From: Cheiracanthium punctorium
Lineage: Eukaryota; Arthropoda; Arachnida; Araneae; Cheiracanthiidae
DNA length: 64,000 nt
NCBI GenBank assembly: GCA_038373885.1
Contig: JAWZYV010012262.1
Span: 62,001 to 126,000, forward strand
Direction: 5' to 3'
In this document: positions 56,013 to 64,000 of the stretch, piece after piece
Position numbering within the stretch: position 1 is the first letter of the stretch
Layout of the letters: each line of letters begins with the position of its first letter
Program-made: the position numbers and the translations under genes
Notes under the pieces: model-generated
What the model was told of the DNA's origin: nothing
Databases searched by the model: none
Seen by the model: the letters and a program-made list of their open reading frames with translations, nothing else

Positions 56013-56535
56013 TTAACCCTCTCGTCACCCCGAACCTCATATGAGGCTCCTACTTCAAATAGCAATATTTAGAGAGAACACAATTGAATTTCGTATTTTT
56101 TTTCTTTCAGTGATATCAATATCATTAATTCGTGTAGAAAGTATATGAGGCTCTTAACTAGATGCATAAATCGTGCCTAGATTGCAGAACTGGTCAATTT
56201 AGATCATTTTTTACAGTTTTCGCTTCATTGTTTCAGGAGAAAAATTAAGAAAATTGCTTAATTTATGCTCCTTTTTTTACCGTTTTTTTCCCTTTTTAAG
56301 GTAAGTATAGTTTTTTCTAATTCCTCAACCTTTACCTAATATATGCATCCTTTTAAATTAATTTTAGCATAACAAAATGCTTCGAAAATGCAGAAATTAA
56401 TATTAGAAAAATCTAATATTAATCGACGTTAGAAAAAAATACTTTTGCATGATTTATAATAGTATTTCAGATGCATTAAATACTAGACAGATTTTTTTCC
56501 TCTGATTTTTCATAATTCGGTGACGAGAGGGTTAA
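56013..56535. mobile_element. piggyBac-like MITE, 523 bp
   Basis: TTAACCCTCTCGTCACC at the left is an almost exact mirror of GGTGACGAGAGGGTTAA at the right. TTAA lies at both ends, as expected of piggyBac insertion. An internal AACCTCATATGAGGCTCC palindrome occurs near the left end. No ORF. Confidence 0.85.
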
Positions 56536-56851
56536 AGTTTTTTTTAATTGTCCCGAGATGATTAATTTAAATTAATAAAGTGATGCATTACATTTATGAA
56601 AAATAAATTTCCCAGTCTAACATTATTTTGCAACGTACATAGTTTTTTTATTTTTATTTTTTTTTTTTTTACTCAAAGCCTGTCTCTTTAATCGGGTTAT
56701 CATGCATTTTTGGCATCAGTCTTACCAGCTATATCTAACTTGAGTTACTAAAAATAAAATGAACTAATCTCACGTTATGCAACTAATTTACTTTCATTTT
56801 ATACCGTTGAACATTCTCGTAGAGTCAAAAAAAAATTCCACCGAATGAACT

Positions 56852-56924
56852 CACCCCTGCCGGGATTCGAACCCGGGACCTTTGGATTAGAAGTCCAACG
56901 CGCTATCCACTGCGCTACAGGGGC
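56852..56924 (-). tRNA. tRNA-Arg (anticodon TCT), third copy
   Basis: It is identical to the other two copies, with the anticodon complement at 56889-56891. It sits between a piggyBac-like MITE and a long foldback element, about 19 kb from the nearest sister copy. All stems are intact, so it is likely functional. Confidence 0.97.
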
Positions 56925-56965
56925 TACACATAAATCAGAACTCTTTTATTAGATTTGCCCAAAGA

Positions 56966-58002
56966 AGGTCTTGTCGCCAACCCAAGTGTGCCTTGCCGAT
57001 GCCAATTGTAAACAATATGGCGGATCGGATGGCGCTGGTTTCCGAGATAACTGATCGTCGCCGTTAATTTTGCTATGATTTATTTTAATGGCTTTTAAAT
57101 ATTTTTATGAAAAAAAAATTAAACAGATAACAAGCTTACATGTACATATAGATTCGGTTTAATAAATTTAATTACTTTTCTTTTTATATGGGGGGGCTGT
57201 GCCCCCCTCAACGCACCCCTTTCTCTTTTTAGTAGATTAAATTAAATAATGCAAACAAATAATATTCTAAAGACACTACCTCACAAAAATAACAAATATA
57301 AAAGACAAAAAATTAAAATATATTTTTGCATTCTGACAAAAGATTACGTAAGCAAAAGTAAAGAACTAGTTTAAATCATAACAAACAATGCTTATCTCAT
57401 ACTTTAATTAAAATCGCAAAATTATTTTAAAATAATAAAATCAAAATATCAAATATTATATTAATAACGAAATTATTTGTTGCTCCTATCCTTAACAAAT
57501 AAACAAAGGAAATCATAACAAATAAAAACAAACAATGCTTATCACATACCTTGATTAAAATCGTTAAATTATTGCAATATGGAAATAATAAAATCAAAAT
57601 ATCTAAAATTATTTCACTGTATAAAATATTAACGTAATTATTTGTTTCTTCTACCCTTAACAAATAAACAATCAAGGATGAAAATATTAACCTGAAACGT
57701 ACTATCAAAAGAATGTTTATTAATACAAAACTCTATGTAAACAGTCAGTATGAATCTGAACATCCATTTTAAATAAAAAAATAATTAAATAATAAAATTT
57801 AATGTAAAATAAAGACATTAAAATAAAACCATAAAGCACATTGTCATCACCATTTTCCGGAAACAAACCGCCGGGTTTAGTCTTACCATATCTTAACTTC
57901 CGATCATCAAGCGGCGGGGTTACCATAATGGCATCCGTTATCGCGCCAAGAAAAAGTCGCCAAATAAAAAGTGCGCCAAAGCGACCATACTAAAGCTGTA
58001 CC
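56966..58002. mobile_element. Foldback-type TIR element, inverted copy
   Basis: Reverse of 54895-55810. It matches through GGCGGATCGGATGGCGCTGG / CCAGCGCCATCCGATCCGCC and CATATAGATTCGGTTTAATA, and ends ACTAAAGCTGTACC. The inner terminus is truncated. An internal near-duplicate of ~120 bp (57380-57440 and 57530-57590) makes it longer than the forward copy. Confidence 0.75.
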
Positions 58003-58164
58003 GAGATGCACATACACAATGACAGTGAAATTTACAAAATTCACTTTTCAAGGAAAATTTAAACTCAGTCTGTAAGGAAAGAAAAAGTATTTTTAAGAAC
58101 ATTTTTGAATTTTCGAATTCCACCAGTTTCATTTTATTCGTACTCATAAATCAAAATCTCTTAT

Positions 58165-58345
58165 CAGGCATGTATCTAGAAAAACATTTTATGGGGGGGG
58201 GGGGGCGAAAATTTTCGGAGGTGGGTCCAAATGGTAAGAAAGGCAGAATTTCTCACAAAAAGACTATATCAATATCATTTTACTAACAAAAATCAAAATT
58301 TCGGAGGGTCCAGACCGCCTGGAACCCCCTTTAAATACGCCCTTG
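58165..58345. mobile_element. hAT-type MITE with 8-bp target duplication
   Basis: CAGGCATGTATCTAGAAAAA at the left, AAATACGCCCTTG at the right. Flanks tctcttat (58157-58164) and cctcttat (58346-58353) differ at one base. Confidence 0.7.
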
Positions 58346-58678
58346 CCTCTTATCTTATAATTTGCGCTCATAGTGCAAACTTTATGTCTAAGCCTGTAAA
58401 CTTAAATGAGTTTCTTAAGCATTTTTAAACTCATGACATCAAAATGACGCCAGTCTCACTTGAATCATTGAAAGCAAAACCATAAAACTCATCTCGTTAA
58501 TTATGTTTGCAAATGTGCTCAAATCGGACATTTGAATAGCTTTCTGCACTGGAAATTATGAAAATCTCTAAAAATCAGGGAATGTGAGGATTTTCAGAAA
58601 TTTAAAGCCTACTATTGCCTTTCCTATATCGTTTTACAGGTCCGCACACAGTTTGAAGCCGATAAGTCTAGCGGTGGG

Positions 58679-58958
58679 CATGGGCGCCGGTAGCATAGGG
58701 CAAGGGGGGCGGGCAATGCCCCTCCCCCTTGCCCTATGCTCAAACACTGCATACAAAAATGCAAAACACTGCATACAAAAATCCCCCTAGGGGTATTTTT
58801 GTATGCAGTGTTTTCTCTTGCTTTTTTGCTCTTTCCAACATGGTAACCCCCCCCCCCCTTCTTAGCAGTCTTTGCCTCCCCTTGAGTAGTCTTTGCCCCC
58901 TCCCCTGGAATAGCCTTACCCCCACCTCCTCCGGGGAAATATTCTGCCGGCGCCCATG
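58679..58958. mobile_element. hAT-type MITE with perfect 8-bp target duplication
   Basis: CATGGGCGCCGGTAG and CTGCCGGCGCCCATG termini are flanked by identical gcggtggg copies (58671-58678 and 58959-58966). The perfect duplication suggests recent insertion. An internal ~35-bp-per-arm palindrome is built on ACACTGCATACAAAAA / TTTTTGTATGCAGTGT at 58744-58813. Confidence 0.88.
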
Positions 58959-59130
58959 GCGGTGGGAATTTGTATTCTGGAGAAAGAAGCAAAGAAACTT
59001 TTACTTTATATATTACATTAGCAATGCCGGTTTGTTCAACTAAGCAATCTGTGTCTGAAAAAACACTCAAAATACTGGTGTTAAACGATAAAGTAATTAA
59101 AAAACTTTGTAAAAAACACACATAAGAAGT

Positions 59131-59194
59131 AAAAGGAAAGAGGATACGCGTTTCGTTCAAAAATTGTTTTGAACTTCTTCAGTCCAAGCCCTTC
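59131..59194 (-). ncRNA. Hammerhead-ribozyme-like motif (left Penelope copy)
   Basis: Mirror image of the motif at 60894-60957, with identical core. See that entry for the fold. Confidence 0.6.
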
Positions 59195-59664
59195 AACGTA
59201 AAGAACACAGGGAACTGAAAAGAGAAAAACAAACAAGATGTTGCCACAAGGGGCAAAGAAAAGTCGAACAAAACCACGGAGAGGGGGAAAAAAAATTAAA
59301 AAAGGGGGATAAAAAGGAAAGGAAAGAAGCACAAAAAATACAGAAATAAAAAAGGAATAAAGAAAAATAATAAAAAAGGGAACACACAAGTACAAACACA
59401 CACACACAAAAGAGAAAACAGAACAAACAAACAAAAAACAAATAGCACACGTTGTTTTTTTTTTGTTTTTTTTTTATAAAAACCACGAACAGGACAGCAC
59501 AATAAATATATATAAATAATTTTTCCTTTTTTTTAAATTTTTCTTTTATTTATTTAATTTTTTTTTAATAAAAACGAAAAAGAAAGACAGTAACACACGT
59601 ACATACACATTAAAGAAACAGGGGGGAAAAAAGGGGGGGGTAGACGAAGAAAGTGAAAAGAACT

Positions 59665-59991
59665 TTACAACAGCAACATCCAAGCAGAATGAACGAAAGG
59701 AACGGAAGAACCATCGTTCACAAGACGATCTAAGTGCTGGGTAATGGAAAAACCTTCCAAAAAATCCAGATGGGACAAAGACTGAGGAGTGCACAAAATC
59801 TTAGCCTTAGAAAACTGAAATCGATGACTGGAATTCCAACAATGTGAGGCAATAGAAGATTTGGAAAGTTCCTGCTTAGAGACATATCTCTCATGCTCTT
59901 TGAGCCTAAATTTGAGAGCTCTTCTGGTCTGACCAATATAGCCCAAATCACAAGATTCACAAGGAATATAATAAACACCCCAACGGTTCTC
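59665..59991 (-). pseudogene. GIY-YIG endonuclease tail of a Penelope-like element (left)
   Basis: Starts at ENRWGVYYIPCESC and runs through LGYIGQTRRALKFRLKEH to SAWMLLL and a stop. GVY and YIG motifs, a Cys pair (CESC) between them, the Arg after YIG and later His residues match the endonuclease domain of Penelope-like elements. The reverse transcriptase is missing. The open frame continues upstream to 60216, but only by reading the antisense of the other arm. Confidence 0.85.
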
Positions 59992-59994
59992 AGA

Positions 59995-60423
59995 TGCTAC
60001 AAAATTTCTAAACTTCTCAAAAATTTCGGTTTCAAAGTCATTTTTAAACCTGTTAATAAATTTAAATTTTCTTCCCTTAAAGATCCTATTCCTACTGAGA
60101 ACCGTTGGGGTGTTTATTATATTCCTTGTGAATCTTGTGATTTGGGCTATATTGGTCAGACCAGAAGAGCTCTCAAATTTAGGCTCAAAGAGCATGAGAG
60201 ATATGTCTCTAAGCACGAACTTTCCAAATCTTCTATTGCCTCACATTGTTGGAATTCCAGTCATCGATTTCAGTTTTCTAAGGCTAAGATTTTGTGCACT
60301 CCTCAGTCTTTGTCCCATCTGGATTTTTTGGAAGGTTTTTCCATTACCCAGCACTTAGATCGTCTTATGAACGATGGTTCTTCCGTTCCTTTCGTTCATT
60401 CTGCTTGGATGTTGCTGTTGTAA
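59995..60423 (+). pseudogene. Reverse-transcriptase linker and GIY-YIG tail of a Penelope-like element (right)
   Basis: About 142 residues of genuine element sequence. CYKISKLLKNFGFKVIFKPV is the linker seen after the reverse transcriptase in Penelope-like proteins. GVYYIPCESC, YIGQTRRALKFRLKEH and HCWNSSH complete a CCHH-type GIY-YIG domain. It differs from the left copy at only a few residues (for example KHEL versus KQEL). There is no start codon or catalytic reverse transcriptase, so it is a dead fragment. Confidence 0.88.
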
Positions 60424-60596
60424 AGTTCTTTTCACTTTCTTCGTCTACCCCCCCTTTTTTCCCCCCTGTTTCTTTAATGTGTATGTACGTGTGTTACTGT
60501 CTTTCTTTTTCGTTTTTATTAAAAAAAAAAATAAATAAATAAAAATTAAAAAAAATTTATTTATATATATTTATTGTGCTGTCCTGTTCGTGGTTT

Positions 60597-60640
<44 letters not shown>

Positions 60641-60893
60641 GTGCTATTTGTTTTTTGTTTGTTTGTTCTGTTTTCTCTTTTGTGTGTGTGTGTTTGTACT
60701 TGTGTGTTCCCTTTTTTATTATTTTTCTTTATTCCTTTTTTATTTCTGTATTTTTTGTGCTTCTTTCCTTTCCTTTTTATCCCCCTTTTTTAATTTTTTT
60801 CCCCCTCTCCGTGGTTTTGTTCGTCTTTTCTTTGCCCCTTGTGGCAACATCTTGTTTGTTTTTCTCTTTTCAGTTCCCTGTGTTCTTTACGTC

Positions 60894-60957
60894 GAAGGGC
60901 TTGGACTGAAGAAGTTCAAAACAATTTTTGAACGAAACGCGTATCCTCTTTCCTTTT
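60894..60957 (+). ncRNA. Hammerhead-ribozyme-like motif (right Penelope copy)
   Basis: Stem I: GGA (60903-60905) with TCC after the cleavage site, plus an outer GAAGG / CCTTTT pairing. Core CTGAAGA at 60906-60912. Stem II: GTTC...GAAC (one A bulged before it). Core GAA then ACGCGT (60937-60942), a self-complementary stem III, then A as the cleavage residue (GTA). Minimal type I hammerheads with very short stem III are known from Penelope-like elements and are thought to act as dimers. The extra A in the core makes activity uncertain. Confidence 0.6.
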
Positions 60958-60998
60958 ACTTCTTATGTGTGTTTTTTACAAAGTTTTTTAATTACTTA

Positions 60999-61828
60999 AT
61001 CTGTGTCTGCTCAATTAACAAAAATTGGCAATTGTTGTTTGACGGGGTGGTTGTGCCTGATTATTAAATACGGCAAAATGAATATAATGTTTTTTCATTC
61101 TTTTTCATCCATGTGAGAAGCAAAGTGAGTTCGAGATTTTTCATTAATCTCCATATTATTATCCATTGCACCTTCAAAGGAAGGCAAATACTAACTTTAC
61201 ATTCTTCTATGTCATCGCTTAAATTAGCACGACAAATTTTGTACATTTTTGACATTATCTGTGCGCAAGTAATTTGAAAGGATTGATTCGAGGAGATTGA
61301 GCTAAAAAATCAGCTTTTACAATTAGCGTTTTTGTAGCGATTTTTCTTTCTACATTTAATGAACAGATAAAACGCTTGACTGTTTTTCTCTTTTGAGCAT
61401 TAGTTTTTTTTTAATTAAAAAATCCCCACGTATTAAAAAATTGCAAATTATCGTTATTTTCAAAAATTTCAACTATGGCTACTGACTATAATATTTGTTT
61501 CAGTCGATATTTTTCTTTCTTTCCTATTTTTTTACACTTAATGATGAAATCAGGAGTAAATTAATTTTTCAATCGAGGATCTCGTTCCTCCATAACGTGT
61601 CTAATGTAACGAAAAAAAAAAAAAAAAAGTCAGTCGTAGGAATTAGTGAAAACTTCTTGTCAAGCTATCTCAAGTTTATATTTATGCATTTAAACAGGTT
61701 TTCACATTATTGTATTTTTATTAACAAAAAAAATGAACGTTTATTCACATTTTTATGAATTTGAACTTCTTTGTAAAAATTTTTTTAAATTTTTTTAAAA
61801 ATTTGTAAGGGTATCGCACATTTACTTA
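60999..61828. other. Intergenic, nothing recognised
   Basis: AT-rich, with an A-tract at 61611-61628. No gene or clear repeat. Confidence 0.45.
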
Positions 61829-63080
61829 TGATTAGACCGCGGATTATATGCACTTAAAGAGTGATAAAATATGCATCAAAAAATCCAAATATATGCACTA
61901 AAAATCTAAAAATATGCACTAAAGTCTAAAAATATGCACTAAAAATCTAAAAATAAGCACCAAATAACTGAAAAAATATTCACATATTAACAGAAAATAA
62001 TAAAGTATGAACTTGTAAAAGTATTTTCTATCACTTACCTTACAATTATGACACATTTTTTCTGTTTGAAACTTCAAAACATCATGAAAGACAGAATGAG
62101 AAATTTTTATTCGCAATCTTAGTGATATGAAATATGAATTAAAACTGCTTTCAGTAAATTCTGTTGCAATACACAGCTAAGTGTTTTCTAAATTTTCAAT
62201 AGTAAAGCTTTGTCTTTTATCATCTAAAATCATTTTATATGCTGAAAATGCTCTTTCAAAATCAACGAATGCCAGTGGACAGTACTTATAATATTTCGCT
62301 TTGAATGGTTCTACTTTTTCCGGTAATTCACTCCCCTCAATATTAATAAAATTACTAATTTTATTCACTGCCAAAAATCCTGAATTTTTATTTAAAATAA
62401 AATTCAGTTTCTTACTGATTTCTTCTCCTAATGACTCTGGAATCTTACCTACGCATTCCTGTACTTTTTACAACTTAACTCATTGCATCACTCAGAAGCA
62501 GAATTTGATATTCTAATTTTGTGATGTCTGATGTTAAGAAGGAAAAATGTGTTTCGATTATCGATAGACCTTTTTAGATGGACATATCGCTAAGGATTTC
62601 TTCCACAGTGAAAAAAAGAAGAATCGACGCTGTCCAAAGCATTAACTACATCTTAAATGCAGAACATAACTACATGGAGTTAGGTCTTGTCCATAATCCG
62701 AAATCCACGTCTTCATCAAGGTTGGCATGCTTGCTTTCATTCTAGACAATTTCTGAAATTTTAATATATAGGCTGACTTAATTTAATTTGTTGCAAATAT
62801 ACACGAAAAAATTTGAAAGCGTATATGCTATTTTGCTGGAAATCTGAGGTTGTATAAATTTTTCAAAGCGTGGGACTTAAAGAAAAAAAAACTGAAAGGA
62901 AGGTAAAAAAAAAAAGTTACAAATTCAAAGCTAAAGATATTGAAATATGCATCCAACAGGGAAAATGCGTCATTTTATGCAAAATCATCAGAAACACCCG
63001 AAATATGCAATTGCATATGCAAATATGCGATTGCATATATAATCCGCGTATGCGATTGCATATAATCCGCTTATGATCTT
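61829..63080 (-). mobile_element. hAT DNA transposon remnant (~1.25 kb)
   Basis: The left end has CGCGGATTATATGCA, then repeats of AAATATGCACTAAA. The right end has GCAATCGCATACGCGGATTA on the minus strand, with several TATGCAATTGCATAT-like palindromes. Between them is a minus-strand hAT C-terminal fragment. The rest of the transposase is lost. Confidence 0.65.
62177..62466 (-). pseudogene. hAT transposase C-terminal (dimerisation) fragment
   Basis: A stop-free stretch reads QECVGKIPESLGEEISKKLN and NSGFLAVNKISNFINIEG. It continues PFKAKYYKYCPLAFVDFERA, FSAYKMILDDKRQSFTIENL and ENT-stop. The pattern Y-x-P-L-x-x-V-D-x-E-R-x-F-S-x-Y-K-x-I-L-x-D-x-R-x-x-F is the hallmark of the hAT C-terminal dimerisation region. 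An in-frame stop precedes it, and no N-terminal part or DNA-binding finger is left. Confidence 0.75.
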
Positions 63081-64000
63081 CTCATAATTACACATATTTT
63101 CGTACATTTGTACACATTTTAAAGCAATTTCACTGGCTTAACATTGGAAATTTTTAATTTTTAATTTTAATTAAATTTTGCGCTCGATTTGTGTGCGCAT
63201 TTAAAATTTAAAAAGCGAGAGGGCGCGCGCGCACAGGTCGCAATGTGTCAAAGCTGGTATATGCTTACGGTATACATCACAGCGATACACATTTTTCTCC
63301 ACGTGTTGGATTTTGTTCGATTTAATTAATAATTATGTACGTGAATTTATTAATTATCAATAATTATGTATTTACATTATAATAAACAGTAATCCCATTT
63401 ATTTGTAATGAATGATGGATTTATAATTCAAATTCAAATGCACTGTAGTATAACACTTATAGTTCTCCACATTATGAAATTAACTTTTTTGCTCAATAAC
63501 TATATAGCTATCCAAATGAAGTACAGTTTTTTAAATAAATAATCGAAAATTATAGCACCTACCCAGCTAGAATAAAGTCTGCATTTTTTTTTTTTTTTTT
63601 TTTTTCAAAAACATATAGACTGTACACAATTTGTACATAAAAAGTGGACATTTTTGAATATTTTGAAAGTATACATTTGCTGTGCAAATTATATGCAGTT
63701 TTTATTCATACTGAAACAAAAATTTGCGCAGTTTGAAACGATTTTCAGAAAATTCTCAAAATCTAACCAAATTTTTTTTAATCCGTCGCCAAGCTTAAGT
63801 TGACTGATCACAACCAAATTTTATTTCTTTCGCTTTAATCGTTATTTCGCGATGCGCGAACAAAAATTTAAGCAGTTTGAAAGAATTTTCGTAAAATTAA
63901 AAAATCTAATGAATTTTTTTAAAAATTCGATATAGTTTAAGTTGAGGGACCACTTATCATTTCACCAAATTTTATTTCATTAGCTTCAGTCAGTTTTACG
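63081..64000. other. Right edge of window, nothing recognised
   Basis: AT-rich. Two related blocks, about 63700-63800 and 63850-63960 (GCAGTTTGAAACGATTTTC / GCAGTTTGAAAGAATTTTC, then CCAAATTTTATTTC), form a diverged ~130-bp direct repeat that runs to the edge. Confidence 0.5.

Larger units (their letters stand above)
59090..59992 (-). mobile_element. Penelope-like retroelement 3' part, left arm of palindrome
   Basis: This is a 5'-truncated copy on the minus strand. It contains the GIY-YIG nuclease tail (59665-59991), a long pyrimidine-rich (sense) untranslated stretch and a terminal hammerhead-like motif (59131-59194). It is almost identical to the inverted right arm, with the mirror centre at about 60044. 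Confidence 0.85.
59993..60998 (+). mobile_element. Penelope-like retroelement 3' part, right arm of palindrome
   Basis: This plus-strand copy starts about 100 bp further 5' in the element than the left copy, so that extra ~100 bp forms the loop of the palindrome. It carries the end of the reverse transcriptase linker, the GIY-YIG domain (stop at 60421-60423), a 37-base A-tract at 60601-60638 absent from the left copy, and a hammerhead-like motif (60894-60957). Confidence 0.85.

Noticed and set aside
59665..60216. 183-codon minus-strand frame as a complete protein
   Set aside because: The first ~75 codons are antisense of the opposite arm and the palindrome loop. Only 59665-59991 is genuine element coding sequence.
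59893..60423. 176-codon plus-strand frame as a complete protein
   Set aside because: The first 34 codons read the left arm in antisense. Genuine element sequence starts at about 59995.
59081..60909. Phe/Leu/Cys-rich frames resembling membrane proteins
   Set aside because: They translate the pyrimidine-rich untranslated part of the Penelope-like element, overlap in several frames and mirror each other in the palindrome.

Overview
The window looks like AT-rich, intron-rich, transposon-packed nuclear DNA from an arthropod. A chelicerate such as a spider is my best guess, from the repeat types and the gene structure, but no marker here settles the species. The only multi-exon host gene I can support is on the + strand. 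It is the 3' part of an RNF220-type E3 ubiquitin ligase: 11 exons between 66 and 24571, with all reading phases matching, ending in a canonical RING finger and a taa stop. The gene starts upstream of the window. Its introns are full of repeats. The 10.6-kb intron before the second-last exon also holds an intronless 275-residue antisense ORF (14042-14869).

From 24572 to the end I find no further convincing multi-exon gene. The region holds three identical tRNA-Arg(UCU) genes (35995-36067 +, 37950-38022 -, 56852-56924 -) and a dense layering of mobile elements. These include tRNA-derived SINEs, hAT-like, piggyBac-like and Tc1/mariner- or pogo-like MITEs, long foldback elements, copies of a ~1.5-2-kb interspersed repeat with nested MITEs, and a hAT transposase remnant near the right end. 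The most striking structure is a ~1.9-kb near-perfect palindrome (59090-60998). It is made of two 5'-truncated Penelope-like retroelement ends joined head to head, each with a GIY-YIG nuclease tail and a hammerhead-ribozyme-like motif.

Layout: 1-24.6 kb, RNF220-like gene with repeat-filled introns and the nested antisense ORF; 24.6-28.4 kb, 3' flank with two SINEs and a dispersed repeat; 28.4-30 kb, a TIR element with nested insertions; 30-38.7 kb, MITEs, a decayed coding remnant, a SINE and two tRNA genes; 38.7-42.7 kb, two copies of the interspersed repeat around a (CA)56 microsatellite; 42.7-54.8 kb, mostly non-coding DNA with scattered MITEs and SINEs; 54.9-58.0 kb, two inverted foldback elements flanking a piggyBac-like MITE and a tRNA gene; 58.1-61 kb, hAT MITEs and the Penelope palindrome; 61.8-63.1 kb, hAT remnant. 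I saw no new gene system. The best leads are the hammerhead-like palindromes, the nested antisense ORF and the divergence of the RNF220-like protein.
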